Assembly: GCA_036268295.1 (NCBI GenBank)
Contig: DATAUK010000005.1
Coordinates: forward strand, 1 to 64,000
DNA from: DATAUK01 sp036268295
GTDB taxonomy: Bacteria; Actinomycetota; Actinomycetes; JAFAQI01
DNA length: 64,000 bases
Direction: 5' to 3'
Below the pieces are notes generated by a model. The model ran no database searches and was not told the origin of the DNA. It saw only the letters and a list, made by a program, of their open reading frames with translations. The translations under genes were made by a program, and so were the position numbers. Positions 15,952 through 24,705 of this stretch are shown in pieces; positions within the stretch are counted from its first letter, which is position 1; every line of letters begins with the position of its first letter.

Positions 15952-17096
15952 TCATGACCGCGATGACCTTCCGCCTCAGCGCAGTTGCGACCGTGGTGGC
16001 TGTAGTGGCCCTCGCCGGGTGCGGCGCCGGCACCGGCTCTCGCGACGCCGGGGCGCCGGCGGCCGCGACGGTGACCAGTGCGTCAGCCGGGGCGGCGAAG
16101 CACCAGGCGGCTGCTTCGACTGGAGCGGCAACAGCCTCCAGGCTGGTGACCATCTCGGCGGTCGGCGACACCGAGCTCGGCGACACCCCCAACCTGCCAC
16201 CGGACCCGCGTGGCTATCTCGACGACGTGAAGGCCAAGATCGACGGCCACTCGCAGATCGTCTTCGGCAACCTCGAGGGCACGCTGACGACGCAAACCAG
16301 CGGCAAGTGTGGCGGCCATAACGGTGGCGATTGCTTCGCTTTCCGCACGCCGCCGCATTACGCCCGCTATCTCGCGGCCGACGGCTTCACCGTCCTCAAC
16401 GACGCCAACAACCACTCCCACGACTTCGGCCAGGCCGGCCTCGACCAGACGATCCACGCGATTCATCACGCCGGGATGAAGCAGACCGGCCTGCCCGGTG
16501 AAGTGACTCTGGTCAAAGCCGACGGGATCAAGGTGGCGTTCGCGGCCTTCGCGCCGTACTCCAACACTGCCGATCTGCTGCACCTTTCGGCCGCCGCGGC
16601 GCTGATCCGCAAGGCCCGCCACGACGCGCCGGTCGTCGTGGTTTACATGCACGCCGGAGCCGAGGGGTCCGACGCCGATCATGTGACCGGCCACGAGGAG
16701 TTCTATGTCGGCGAGGACCGCGGCAACCCGGAAAAGTTCGCCCACATGGCGATCCGCAACGGTGCCAGCCTGGTGATCGCGAGCGGCCCACATGTGGTGC
16801 GCGGCATGCAGTTCTACCGCCACCATCTGATCGCCTACAGCCTCGGCAACTTCGCCAACTTCCACAACTTCGGCGGCAGTGGGATCCTCTCGGACTCGGC
16901 AATCCTGCACGTGAGGCTGAGCGCCGCCGGAGCGTTCCACAGCGCCAAGTTGCTCGGCGTCTCGCTCGACAGCGAGGGGCATCCAACCCTCGGCGGCGGC
17001 ACCGTCGATCTGGTCAGGTCACTGTCCCGCGAGGACTTCGGCAATGCCCGCGCTCACTTCTCGACGAACGGAACCATTCACCCGCCCACACCCTGA
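15948..17096 (+). CDS. CapA/PgsA-family lipoprotein with metallophosphatase-like fold
   Basis: The 382-residue protein begins with a lipoprotein signal peptide (hydrophobic run then LAGC lipobox), followed by an Ala/Ser/Thr linker. The main domain follows the capsule biosynthesis CapA pattern: ISAVGDTELGD, FGNLEGTLT, FTVLNDANNHSHDFGQAGL, VVVYMHAGAEG and SGPHVVRGMQFYRHHLIAYSLGNF. Its relatives take part in poly-gamma-glutamate or capsule attachment, and the fold is calcineurin-like. It should sit on the outer face of the membrane. The start at 15948 overlaps acuC; ATG 15954 is an alternative. Confidence 0.87.
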   Translation: MIMTAMTFRLSAVATVVAVVALAGCGAGTGSRDAGAPAAATVTSASAGAAKHQAAASTGAATASRLVTISAVGDTELGDTPNLPPDPRGYLDDVKAKIDGHSQIVFGNLEGTLTTQTSGKCGGHNGGDCFAFRTPPHYARYLAADGFTVLNDANNHSHDFGQAGLDQTIHAIHHAGMKQTGLPGEVTLVKADGIKVAFAAFAPYSNTADLLHLSAAAALIRKARHDAPVVVVYMHAGAEGSDADHVTGHEEFYVGEDRGNPEKFAHMAIRNGASLVIASGPHVVRGMQFYRHHLIAYSLGNFANFHNFGGSGILSDSAILHVRLSAAGAFHSAKLLGVSLDSEGHPTLGGGTVDLVRSLSREDFGNARAHFSTNGTIHPPTP

Positions 17097-17150
17097 CGCT
17101 CGGCATGGACGGTTTGTCCCGTTCGGCTGGACGAAGTCTCATCCGCAACA

Positions 17151-17180
17151 GTGACGTGGTGCTGTCCCAGCCGATACAGT
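17151..17180 (+). promoter_or_regulatory. Possible promoter of the BldC-like HTH gene
   Basis: GTGACG (17151-17156) and TACAGT (17175-17180) lie 18 bases apart, fitting -35 and -10 boxes. They leave a leader of about 70 bases before the ATG at 17256. Confidence 0.35.
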
Positions 17181-17255
17181 CGTATCCAACACGTAGGCGG
17201 TGCCTGCGCCGGAGGGGAAGCCGGCGCGCCGCGCACGTGGGAGGGCGGTTGTGCC

Positions 17256-17513
17256 ATGGCGGCGGACCCTGGTGTTTCACCAGGCACTGCGGTGCCTGCG
17301 AACGCTGGTTCGCGGGTTGACGCCGAGCGACTTGGCGAGCTTCGGTTTCTGACCGTTGCCGAGGTCGCGACGCTGATGCGCGTGTCGAAGATGACGGTCT
17401 ACCGACTGGTCAATGCGGCGACGCTGCCGGCGGTGCGGGTCGGTCGCTCGGTGCGGGTGCCCGAGCAGGCCGTGCATGACTACCTCCAGCACTCCTACGT
17501 CGAGGCTGGCTAG
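17256..17513 (+). CDS. BldC-like helix-turn-helix DNA-binding protein
   Basis: This 85-residue protein carries an excisionase/MerR-type winged helix-turn-helix: LRFLTVAEVATLMRVSKMTVYRLVNAATLPAVRVGRSVRVPEQAV, then a short tail. It matches in place and pattern the small HTH gene that sits between proC and bS22 in mycobacteria (Rv0500A) and in Streptomyces. The ATG at 17256 is preferred; the frame is open upstream but without homology. It is a paralogue-like relative of the true BldC at 43362. Its target genes cannot be read from the sequence. Confidence 0.85.
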   Translation: MAADPGVSPGTAVPANAGSRVDAERLGELRFLTVAEVATLMRVSKMTVYRLVNAATLPAVRVGRSVRVPEQAVHDYLQHSYVEAG

Positions 17514-17581
17514 GAGAACCCGCTGGTCGGGCCGGTAGCCTGACTCCAGGTTCTGCAGACTGCGGTCAGGAAGGCTCCCTC

Positions 17582-17680
17582 GTGGGTTCGGTTATCAAGA
17601 AGCGTCGCAAGCGCATGGCGAAGAAGAAGCACCGCAAGCTGCTCAAGAAGACGCGCGTCCAGCGACGTAACAAGAAGTAA
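17582..17680 (+). CDS. Small ribosomal subunit protein bS22 (AURKAIP1/COX24 domain)
   Basis: A 32-residue, extremely basic protein starts at GTG 17582 behind GGAAGG: it begins MGSVIKKRRKRMAKKKHRK and ends RVQRRNKK. This matches the actinobacterial bS22 protein seen on mycobacterial 30S subunits, which was long left out of annotations because of its size. It lies 68 bases after the HTH gene in the conserved proC-HTH-bS22 order. Confidence 0.93.
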   Translation: MGSVIKKRRKRMAKKKHRKLLKKTRVQRRNKK

Positions 17681-17700
17681 CTCGGCACGAGAGGGGCGGC

Positions 17701-18564
17701 GTGGTGTCTGCGTCGAAGCAGCGTCGCTACGACTGGGTGACCTTCACCTCCGACTACGGTCTGGATGACGTCTTCGTCGGGGTGTGCAAGGGCGTTGTCG
17801 CGCAACTCGCGCCGCATGTCCGCATCCTTGACGTCTGTCACCTCATCACACCGCAGGATGTCGAGCAGGGAGCGACCAGTCTCGCCGCGGCGATTCCGTA
17901 TCTGCCGGTAGCGATCCATCTCGCGCTGGTCGACCCGATGCAGGTCGCGGCCTCACGTGGCGTCGTGGTCGAGACCGCGGACGGCTCACTGTTGGTCGGT
18001 CCGGACAACGGGATGCTGTCGCTGGCCTGGGAGCAGCGTGGCGGCGTCGGTCGCGCCGTCGAGATTGCCAACTCGCAGCTGTGGCGGGAGACAGTTCACA
18101 AGACCTTCCGCGGCCGCGATGTTTTCGCCCCGGTCGCCGCGCACCTCGCCAACGGCGCCGCGCTCGAGGAGGTCGGCCCGTCGGTCGAGGGCGACTCACT
18201 GACCACGCTTCCGGTCCGCGGTGTCATCGTCGACGACGACCACGTCCATGCCGAGGTCAGCCTGGTCGACCACTTCGGCAACGTCTCGCTCAACCTCGCG
18301 CGGGCCGATCTGGAAGCCGCCGGCATCACCTTCGGCGACACCGTCGAGCTGCGCTGCAACGGCCGCACCATGGCAGTGCCCTTCACGGCGACGTACGGCG
18401 ATGTACCCAGGGGTCGCCTGACGCTGTGTGAGGACTCGTTCCGCGCCGTCATGCTGGCCGTCAACGCCGGCCACGCCAGCCGCGAACTGCGGGTGTCTCG
18501 AGGCGAGCCGGTCGTCATCGCCAGGCTGCCGCAACAGTCGGCCCGACCGGGCTCGCTCAACTAA
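17701..18564 (+). CDS. S-adenosyl-L-methionine hydrolase (SAM hydroxide adenosyltransferase family)
   Basis: This family (old DUF62, fluorinase fold) splits SAM with water to adenosine and methionine. The 287-residue protein shows WVTFTSDYGLDDVFVG, the catalytic region VDPMQVAASRGVVVE (Asp and Arg), LLVGPDNGMLSLA and TVHKTFRGRDVFAPVAAHL with the His, so the Asp-Arg-His set of hydroxide adenosyltransferases appears intact. It lacks the halogenase-type loop as far as I can judge. It follows bS22 by 20 bases behind GAGAGGGGCGG. Confidence 0.88.
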   Translation: MVSASKQRRYDWVTFTSDYGLDDVFVGVCKGVVAQLAPHVRILDVCHLITPQDVEQGATSLAAAIPYLPVAIHLALVDPMQVAASRGVVVETADGSLLVGPDNGMLSLAWEQRGGVGRAVEIANSQLWRETVHKTFRGRDVFAPVAAHLANGAALEEVGPSVEGDSLTTLPVRGVIVDDDHVHAEVSLVDHFGNVSLNLARADLEAAGITFGDTVELRCNGRTMAVPFTATYGDVPRGRLTLCEDSFRAVMLAVNAGHASRELRVSRGEPVVIARLPQQSARPGSLN

Positions 18565-18581
18565 CAAGCTGCCGCGGCAGA

Positions 18582-18614
18582 CCGGGCATTGCGCCCGGCC
18601 ACTAGAATTTCGCT
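18582..18614 (+). promoter_or_regulatory. Hairpin and leaderless -10 box before the epimerase gene
   Basis: CCGGGC (18582-18587) and GCCCGG (18593-18598) form a 6-bp stem that may end the SAM hydrolase transcript. Directly after it TAGAAT (18603-18608) lies six bases before the GTG at 18615, with no Shine-Dalgarno sequence, which suggests a leaderless mRNA. Confidence 0.5.
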
Positions 18615-19652
18615 GTGAGCACCCAGGTCGTCCTCGTCACTGGCGTCTCCCGATACCTCGGGGGACTGCTGGCCGCGAAGCTGTCGGAGGACACCTCGAT
18701 CGAGCGGGTGATCGGCGTCGACGTCGAGCCGCCGAAGACCGACGTCGGGCGCACCGAGTTCGTCCGCGCCGACATCCGCAACCCGATCATCGCCAAGGTG
18801 ATCGCCTCGGCGAAGGTCGACACCGTCGCTCACATGAGCGTCATCGCGACGCCGTTCGGCGCCGGCGGGCGCACCGCGATGAAGGAAATCAACGTCATCG
18901 GCACGATGCAGCTGCTGGCCGCCTGCCAGAAGGCGCCGAGTGTCCACAAGCTGGTCGTGAAGTCGACGACCGCGGTCTACGGGTCGTCTTCGCGCGACCC
19001 GGCGCTGTTCGCGGAGAACATGGAGCCGCGGGCGCTGCCGCGTTCCGGCTACGCGAAGGACTCGGTCGAGGTCGAGGGCTACGTTCGCGGCCTCGGCCGG
19101 CGGCGTCCCGATGTCGAGGTCACCCTGCTTCGCTTCGCGAACTTCATCGGGCCGAGCATCGACACCCCACTGAGCCGCTATTTCTCGCTGCCGGTCGTGC
19201 CGACCGTCTTCGGCTTCGATCCGCGGATCCAGTTCGTCCATGAGACCGATGGCATGGAGGTGCTACGTCGCGCGGTCGTCGAGAACCACCGCGGCACCTT
19301 CAACGTGGCGGGTGAAGGAGTCCTATTGCTCTCGCAGGCGATCCGCCGCGCCGGCCGGACCTCGCTGCAGTTCCCGTCCTCCGCGGTCTCGGCGGTGGGT
19401 TCGCTGTTCCGGCGTACCGGCCTGGTCGACTTCTCGCCGGAGCAGGTCGCGTTCCTGCAGTTCGGTCGGGGTGTCGACACCACTCGGTTGCGCGAGGACT
19501 TGGGCTATCCGGCTCGATACTCCACGCTCGAGGCCTTCGACGACTTCGTCTCGGGCAGCGGGCTGAGCCCGATCGTCGACCCGCAACGGTTCGAGGCGGC
19601 CGGCCGAGCGGTCCGCGGTCTGGTCGGCCTGGGGAGCCTGGCCAATGCCTGA
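18615..19652 (+). CDS. NAD-dependent epimerase/dehydratase family protein (extended SDR)
   Basis: The 345-residue protein has an extended short-chain dehydrogenase fold: VVLVTGVSRYLGGLLA for the cofactor, DIRNPIIAKVI, and VVKSTTAVYGSS. The usual YxxxK is not obvious: the matching stretch reads SGYAKDSVEVEGY, so the active-site Lys may be displaced and the enzyme may not be a sugar epimerase. The gene occupies the place of the galE-like gene (Rv0501) beside the same acyltransferase in mycobacteria. It overlaps the acyltransferase by eight bases. Confidence 0.82.
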   Translation: MSTQVVLVTGVSRYLGGLLAAKLSEDTSIERVIGVDVEPPKTDVGRTEFVRADIRNPIIAKVIASAKVDTVAHMSVIATPFGAGGRTAMKEINVIGTMQLLAACQKAPSVHKLVVKSTTAVYGSSSRDPALFAENMEPRALPRSGYAKDSVEVEGYVRGLGRRRPDVEVTLLRFANFIGPSIDTPLSRYFSLPVVPTVFGFDPRIQFVHETDGMEVLRRAVVENHRGTFNVAGEGVLLLSQAIRRAGRTSLQFPSSAVSAVGSLFRRTGLVDFSPEQVAFLQFGRGVDTTRLREDLGYPARYSTLEAFDDFVSGSGLSPIVDPQRFEAAGRAVRGLVGLGSLANA

Positions 19653-20613
19653 GGCTCGGGTGATCCCGCTCGACGGTGGCGACGGACCGGCGGCGACCCG
19701 CCGCCGCAAGGCCCGGCTGGCCGAGCCCGCTCCGCCACCGGTCGAGGCTCCCGTCGACGAGCCGATCGACGTGCCGGACTGGGAGCGCAACCTCGCCGGG
19801 GCGATGGCCTTCGCGCGCCGTCGCATCACCGGCGACTACGGCATCGATGACTTCGGCTTCGACGCCGATCTGACCGACAACCTGTTGCTGCCACTGCTTC
19901 GACCGTTGTACGAGAAGTACTTCCGGGTCGAGGTCCGCGGTATGGCGAACGTGCCGTCCGACGGCGGCGCGCTGATCGTGGCGAACCACTCCGGCACGGT
20001 TCCGGTCGACGCGGCGATGACGCAGCTCGCGCTGCACGACCACCACCCGGCGCAACGTCACCTGCGGATGCTGGCGGCCGATCTCGTGTTCACCATGCCG
20101 GTCGTCGCGCCGATGGCGCGCAAAAGCGGCGCTACGCTCGCCTGCAACGAGGACGCCGAGCGACTGATGGGTGGCGGTGAGCTGGTCGGCGTCTGGCCGG
20201 AGGGCTTCAAGGGAATCGGGAAGCCGTTCAGCGAGCGCTACAAGTTGCAGCGCTTCGGCCGCGGCGGGTTCGTCTCGGCGGCGCTGCGATCCGGGGTGCC
20301 GATCATCCCGTGTTCGATCATCGGTGCCGAGGAGATCTACCCGCTGGTCGGCAACGTCCCGACCCTGGCGCGGGCCCTCGGCATCCCCTACATCCCGATC
20401 ACGCCGTTCTTCCCGCTCTTGGGCCCGCTCGGCATGATCCCGTTGCCGTCGAAGTGGATCATCGAGTTCGGCGAGCCGATCGAGACCGACAAGATCGGCG
20501 CTGCGGCCGCAGATGATCCGATGCTGGTCTTCAACCTGACCGACCAGATCCGCGAAGTCATCCAGCAGACCCTCTACAAGCTGCTGCTCGGCCGGCGAAG
20601 CGTCTTCTTCTAA
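19645..20613 (+). CDS. Lysophospholipid acyltransferase family protein
   Basis: The 322-residue protein has a charged, Pro-rich N-terminal region and then a PlsC-like domain: ALIVANHSGTVPVDAAM with the catalytic His and an Asp seven residues on (a wider spacing than the usual HX4D, seen in this actinobacterial branch), GVWPEGFKGIGKP, FVSAALRSGVPIIPCSIIGAEE, and a C-terminal amphipathic region. It should transfer acyl chains at the inner membrane face. It is co-transcribed with the epimerase gene and converges on the HAD gene with 15 bases between. Confidence 0.85.
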   Translation: MPEARVIPLDGGDGPAATRRRKARLAEPAPPPVEAPVDEPIDVPDWERNLAGAMAFARRRITGDYGIDDFGFDADLTDNLLLPLLRPLYEKYFRVEVRGMANVPSDGGALIVANHSGTVPVDAAMTQLALHDHHPAQRHLRMLAADLVFTMPVVAPMARKSGATLACNEDAERLMGGGELVGVWPEGFKGIGKPFSERYKLQRFGRGGFVSAALRSGVPIIPCSIIGAEEIYPLVGNVPTLARALGIPYIPITPFFPLLGPLGMIPLPSKWIIEFGEPIETDKIGAAAADDPMLVFNLTDQIREVIQQTLYKLLLGRRSVFF

Positions 20614-20628
20614 GTGTCGTGAAGACCG

Positions 20629-21531
20629 CTAGCGCTTGATCAACCGGCGCGCGCGGGCGACCGGGCGCTGGCTGCGACGGTGCATCGCCAGGCCGACGGC
20701 GATCCCGCCGGCGATCGCGCCGGCGCCGGCCGCGGTCGGCACTCCGACCTTGGCAGCCTTGCGGCCGGTGCGGAAGTCGCGGATGTCCCAGCCGTTCTCC
20801 CGGGCGATTCGCTTGAGCTTGGCGTCCGGGTTGACGGCCACCGGATGGCCAACGGTAGTCAGCATCGGCAGGTCGTTCGCCGAGTCGGAGTACGCCGAGC
20901 ACTGCGAGAGCTCGAGGCCTTCCTGGGCGGCGAGCGCCAGGATCGCTTCGGCCTTTGCCGGCCCGTGCAGCGGCGCGCCGACCAGTCGACCGGTGTAGAT
21001 GCCGTTCGCGATCTCCGACACCGTGCCGAGCGCGCCGGTCAGCCCGAGCCGCCGAGCGACCAGCGACGCGAGTTCAGCGGGCGCGGCCGTCACCAGCCAG
21101 ACCCGTTGGCCGGCATCGAGATGGAGCTGCGCGAGTGCCCTGGTGCCCGACCAGATCCGGTCCGCCATGAGCTCGTCGTAGATCTCCTCGCCGAGTCTGA
21201 CGACCTCCTCGACCGAGTGGCCCTCGACGAAGCCGAGCGCAGCCTGCTTCGCCTCCTCCATGTGTTCGGGATCCTCGATCCCGCGAAGCCGGAACGCCAC
21301 CTGCTTCATGCCGAACGCCGCGAGGTCGCGCCAGGTGAAGAAATCGCGGGCGGCGAGACCGCGGGCAAAGTGGTAGATCGATGCGCCCTGCATCATCGTG
21401 TTGTCGACATCGAAGAACGCCGCCACCCGCGGGTCGGCCGGCACCTCGAGGCTGGCCTCGACTTCGGCCACCGCGGCCGAGGCCAGTCCGGCCTCGACGG
21501 CGCTGCGTCGCGAACGCGACCGGGCGGCCAT
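20629..21531 (-). CDS. HAD-IB family hydrolase (SerB1-like phosphatase)
   Basis: The 300-residue protein has the HAD nucleophile motif AFFDVDNTMMQG, motif II VWLVTAAPAEL, the Lys in HGPAKAEAIL and motif IV YSDSANDLPML. The cap is of the IB type, which links it to phosphoserine-phosphatase-like SerB1 proteins found in the same neighbourhood in mycobacteria. A basic tail (RRSQRPVARARRLIKR) follows an Ala/Gly-rich, possibly membrane-inserting stretch. The true substrate is uncertain. Confidence 0.86.
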   Translation of the reverse strand: MAARSRSRRSAVEAGLASAAVAEVEASLEVPADPRVAAFFDVDNTMMQGASIYHFARGLAARDFFTWRDLAAFGMKQVAFRLRGIEDPEHMEEAKQAALGFVEGHSVEEVVRLGEEIYDELMADRIWSGTRALAQLHLDAGQRVWLVTAAPAELASLVARRLGLTGALGTVSEIANGIYTGRLVGAPLHGPAKAEAILALAAQEGLELSQCSAYSDSANDLPMLTTVGHPVAVNPDAKLKRIARENGWDIRDFRTGRKAAKVGVPTAAGAGAIAGGIAVGLAMHRRSQRPVARARRLIKR

Positions 21532-21536
21532 GACCC

Positions 21537-24182
21537 TCAGCCTATCGGCGGTGACGCTGCCTCGCCGGTCGCCAGCGCCAGCCGCAGCTGGTTACGACCG
21601 TTCACGCCGAGTTTGCTGTAGACCCTCTGAAGGTGGTTGTCGACGGTCCGCATCGAGATGAACAGCTTGGCTGCGATCTCCTTGCTGCTCGTGCCCGACG
21701 CCGCCAGTGAGGCGACCTCGCGCTCCCGCCGGGTGAGCTGGTCGAGCTCGGCCGACTCGGTCCCGGCCGGCAACGCGGCCCCGGCGATGGCGGCGTACTC
21801 CTCCGCCATCCGGGCGCAGCCGTTCGCGGGTCGGCTCCGTCCGTCCTCGTGGTAGGCCGCCGAGGCTGCCGCCGCCGATTCGGCGGCGAGCAAGAACATG
21901 CCGAACCCCGCGAAGCGCGCAGCGACCGCTTCGAGCGCCACCCCTGCGTGACGCGATCGCGCGGCCGCGTCCTCGGCCAGCACTGCGACAAGCTCGCCAT
22001 CGACGACCTCGGCGAGCTCGGCGAGGCGCCCTCGCACCGACCCGGGTTCGCCGAGCCGCGCGACATCGTGCAGCAATCGCGCCTCGGCGATCCGCTGGCA
22101 CATCTCGGCCGCCTGCGCCGCCGCTCCCCGCAACGTCCGCAGCGCGGCGGTGTCCTCACCGGCGGCGACGAGCGCCCACGCCCGCCCGCGTTCGATCACG
22201 TCGGTCGAGAAGACCCGCATCCAGTCGGCGCGGAGCTGGTCGAGGTCGGCGATCGCCGCCGCAGCCGCGGCCTGGTTTCGGGCCATGCCCTCGGCAACAG
22301 CCAGTCCGCCGAGACACCAGCGAAGCGCGCCGGTGTCGCTGAGCTCGCGGTTGATCGCCGTACCCTCCCGCATCGACAGCGCGGCGTCGGAGAGCTTGCC
22401 CTGCTCGATGAGGACGCATCCAGTCAGCAGCGAGAAGCTCGCCATGCCTTCCTTGTCGCCGGCTTCCAAGCAGGCTTGGTACGCAGCGGCGGAGATGTCG
22501 GCGGCGGTCATGGTCGCGCCGGCGCCGAGGTGGCCGAGGGTGGCGCCGATGAGCTGGACCTCGGGGATCTGGTTCGGCTCGACGCACCGGCGATGGACGA
22601 CTAGTCCTTGCTCTGCAACGGCGATCGCGTCGGCGGTGCGGCCGACCAGCGCCATCGCGGTTGACGTGACGTAGTAGCTGCGGCTGGCGACCATGTCGTC
22701 GGCGCTGTGGAGCGCCGGCTCGACGATCTCGATCGCGCCGGTCGGGTCGCCGCTGAACAGCATGGTCGACGCCGCCCGCGCCGACAGGCCGAGTCGCGCG
22801 ATCGGGTCGCTGATCGCCGCCATCGCCGCCTCGATGACGGTGAGCGATGCTGCCGGGTCACCGATCAGCACGCTGAGGTTGTAGGCGCGAGCGTTCGCGA
22901 TCGCCGCCCGCTCGTCGTTCTCACACTTGGCCGCGAGGTCGGCCAGCAACCGGTCGGCGTCGTCGTGGGCGCCGGTCGCGAAGTGCGTGACGGCAAGCAC
23001 CAGCCCGGCCTCGACGCCACCTCCGGACGCCACGGCCGCGTTGGCGAGCCGCCCGGCCAGCTCCATGTCGAACATTGCGCGGGCTCTGGTGGCGGCTCTG
23101 GTCAGCAATACCGGATCGGCCGGCCGCCCGGCGCCGACCTGCCACGATGCCAGCCGCAACAGATCCTCGCGCCGCCGGGCGCCGGTCGCGGCAAGCGCGT
23201 CGGCGAGCTCACCGCGCACCCGGCGCAGCTGTGACTTGGGCATCCGCTGCCGCCTGACCTCGCCGTACAACGGATGGGCGAGGCGCGCCTCGGCACGTCT
23301 GCTGTCCTCGCTGACCTGGATCAGTCCGAGCCGCTCCGCCTCCTCGGCGGCCGCGGGCGAAGTCAGCGATTCGAGCAGTGGGAAGCCCAACGAGCCGGCG
23401 ACGGCTAGTACGTCGACGACCTCGACCGGGCCCGGCGGCAGACCATCGAGGCGCGAGCTCACCAGCTCGACGAGTCGCTCGGGCGCGGTCGGCTCCTGGC
23501 GCAGGATCCACATGCCGTCGTGGTTGGTTAGCGCCGCCGAGTCCGCGGCGCCGCGGATCAGCTCGCGCAGGTGCAGCGCATTGCCGCCGCTGAGCTCCCA
23601 GAGCCGGCGGACGCTCGCACCGGCAACGGCTCCGTCGAGCACCCCGACGGCGAAGTCGGCCACCTCGGACTCGGTCAGCGGGCCGAGGTCAACCCGCTCG
23701 GCTAGGCCGTCCTTCCACAACGCGGTGATCGGGTCCGGTGCCGGCCCGGGCGTCCGGACCGTTGCGAGCACTCCGCTCGCGGGCCGCTGGGCGAGTTGAT
23801 GGACGAGGGCGGCGGACGCGTCGTCGAGCAGATGGGCGTCGTCGACCACGAGCAGCAGCGGCTGACCTTGCTCGGCGCGGCTGAGGATGGCGTCGCCGAC
23901 ACTGCGCAGCAGGCCGAGCAGTCCGGTTGCCGGGATGTCGGTGTCGGGAAGCAGCGCGGCGAACGGGCCGAACGGGATCGACGCGGCAGCCTTGGTCGCC
24001 ACGACGTGCGCCGTCGCATAGCCCATCGTCGTGGCAAGCGCTCGGCCCTCAGCGGCCAGTCGGCTCTTGCCGACCCCGGCGGGTCCGGCGAGCACCAGCC
24101 ATGGCGGTTCGTGGTCTCGCAGCCGGCCGGCGATCCGCACCAACTCGGCCGTCCGGCCCACCAGGGGGCCTGTCCCCGCCAC
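21537..24182 (-). CDS. Large ATP-binding LuxR-family regulator (LAL type)
   Basis: The 881-residue protein starts with an ATPase module: Walker A LAGPAGVGKSR (about 31-41) and Walker B LLLVVDDAHLLDD. A long helical, TPR-like middle (about 300-800) follows, and it ends with a LuxR HTH: LTRREREVASLAASGTSSKEIAAKLFISMRTVDNHLQRVY. This layout is that of MalT/LAL activators, which use ATP and an inducer to activate metabolic or antibiotic genes. The GTG start at 24182 faces three 20-bp repeats and a second, divergent LuxR-type gene. Its stop is five bases from the start of the HAD gene. Confidence 0.9.
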   Translation of the reverse strand: MAGTGPLVGRTAELVRIAGRLRDHEPPWLVLAGPAGVGKSRLAAEGRALATTMGYATAHVVATKAAASIPFGPFAALLPDTDIPATGLLGLLRSVGDAILSRAEQGQPLLLVVDDAHLLDDASAALVHQLAQRPASGVLATVRTPGPAPDPITALWKDGLAERVDLGPLTESEVADFAVGVLDGAVAGASVRRLWELSGGNALHLRELIRGAADSAALTNHDGMWILRQEPTAPERLVELVSSRLDGLPPGPVEVVDVLAVAGSLGFPLLESLTSPAAAEEAERLGLIQVSEDSRRAEARLAHPLYGEVRRQRMPKSQLRRVRGELADALAATGARRREDLLRLASWQVGAGRPADPVLLTRAATRARAMFDMELAGRLANAAVASGGGVEAGLVLAVTHFATGAHDDADRLLADLAAKCENDERAAIANARAYNLSVLIGDPAASLTVIEAAMAAISDPIARLGLSARAASTMLFSGDPTGAIEIVEPALHSADDMVASRSYYVTSTAMALVGRTADAIAVAEQGLVVHRRCVEPNQIPEVQLIGATLGHLGAGATMTAADISAAAYQACLEAGDKEGMASFSLLTGCVLIEQGKLSDAALSMREGTAINRELSDTGALRWCLGGLAVAEGMARNQAAAAAAIADLDQLRADWMRVFSTDVIERGRAWALVAAGEDTAALRTLRGAAAQAAEMCQRIAEARLLHDVARLGEPGSVRGRLAELAEVVDGELVAVLAEDAAARSRHAGVALEAVAARFAGFGMFLLAAESAAAASAAYHEDGRSRPANGCARMAEEYAAIAGAALPAGTESAELDQLTRREREVASLAASGTSSKEIAAKLFISMRTVDNHLQRVYSKLGVNGRNQLRLALATGEAASPPIG

Positions 24183-24253
24183 GCCGAAAAGTCTGTCACG
24201 GCGATCTGAATTAGGTATCGACTACTCATGCTCATCGGCGGCGTACCCGGCGT

Positions 24254-24313
24254 AATTGGGTCGGGGTCGCGTCGAGTGGGTCGGGGTCGCGTCAATTGGG
24301 TCGGGGTCGCGTC
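24254..24313. repeat. Three tandem 20-bp repeats between divergent LuxR-type genes
   Basis: The units are 24254-24273, 24274-24293 and 24294-24313. Units 1 and 3 are identical (AATTGGGTCGGGGTCGCGTC); unit 2 differs only in its first three bases (GAG instead of AAT). The period of exactly 20 bp, about two helical turns, would place three binding sites on the same DNA face. The position between two regulator genes suggests an operator array, though replication slippage could also produce it. Confidence 0.75.
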
Positions 24314-24352
24314 GAGCGCGCGAGCCGGACCTGCGGATGGGAGAGCAACGTC

Positions 24353-24676
24353 GTGGCACTTTCAACGGCAGACGCCAGCATGATGACAGGGCCCCCCGGG
24401 CCCACGATGAGCGCGCTCAACCGCCGGCCGCGGGTCAGGTTCGGCGGCTACCGTCGCGACCGGCCGATGTGGGGCATCGAGGCGTTGACACCGGCGGAGC
24501 GGCGAGTCGCTGAGCTGGCGGCGGACGGCCTCAGCAACCCGCAGATCGCGGCGACGACGGAGGTCACCCGCGGCACGATCGAGTCGCAGCTGCAAGCGGT
24601 CTACCGAAAGCTCGGGATCGACCGGCGCCAGGATCTTCCGGCAATCCTCGATCCCGAGGTCGGGGCGGCAGGGTAG
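24353..24676 (+). CDS. Small stand-alone LuxR-type HTH protein
   Basis: The 107-residue protein is little more than a LuxR DNA-binding domain: a Gly/Pro/Arg-rich N-terminal segment, then LTPAERRVAELAADGLSNPQIAATTEVTRGTIESQLQAVYRKLGI. It has no receiver or ATPase domain. I chose GTG 24353, with GGGAGAG 8 bases upstream; a TTG at 24296 would start inside the third repeat and give an unlikely N-terminus. It diverges from the LAL gene across the 20-bp repeats, so it may share control with or antagonise it. Confidence 0.72.
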   Translation: MALSTADASMMTGPPGPTMSALNRRPRVRFGGYRRDRPMWGIEALTPAERRVAELAADGLSNPQIAATTEVTRGTIESQLQAVYRKLGIDRRQDLPAILDPEVGAAG

Positions 24677-24705
24677 TGTCCTGAGTCCGACTCTGGACCC
24701 TAGGG

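Noticed and set aside
24254..24313. The 20-bp tandem repeats as a CRISPR array
   Set aside because: There are no spacers between units, only three units, and no cas genes nearby.
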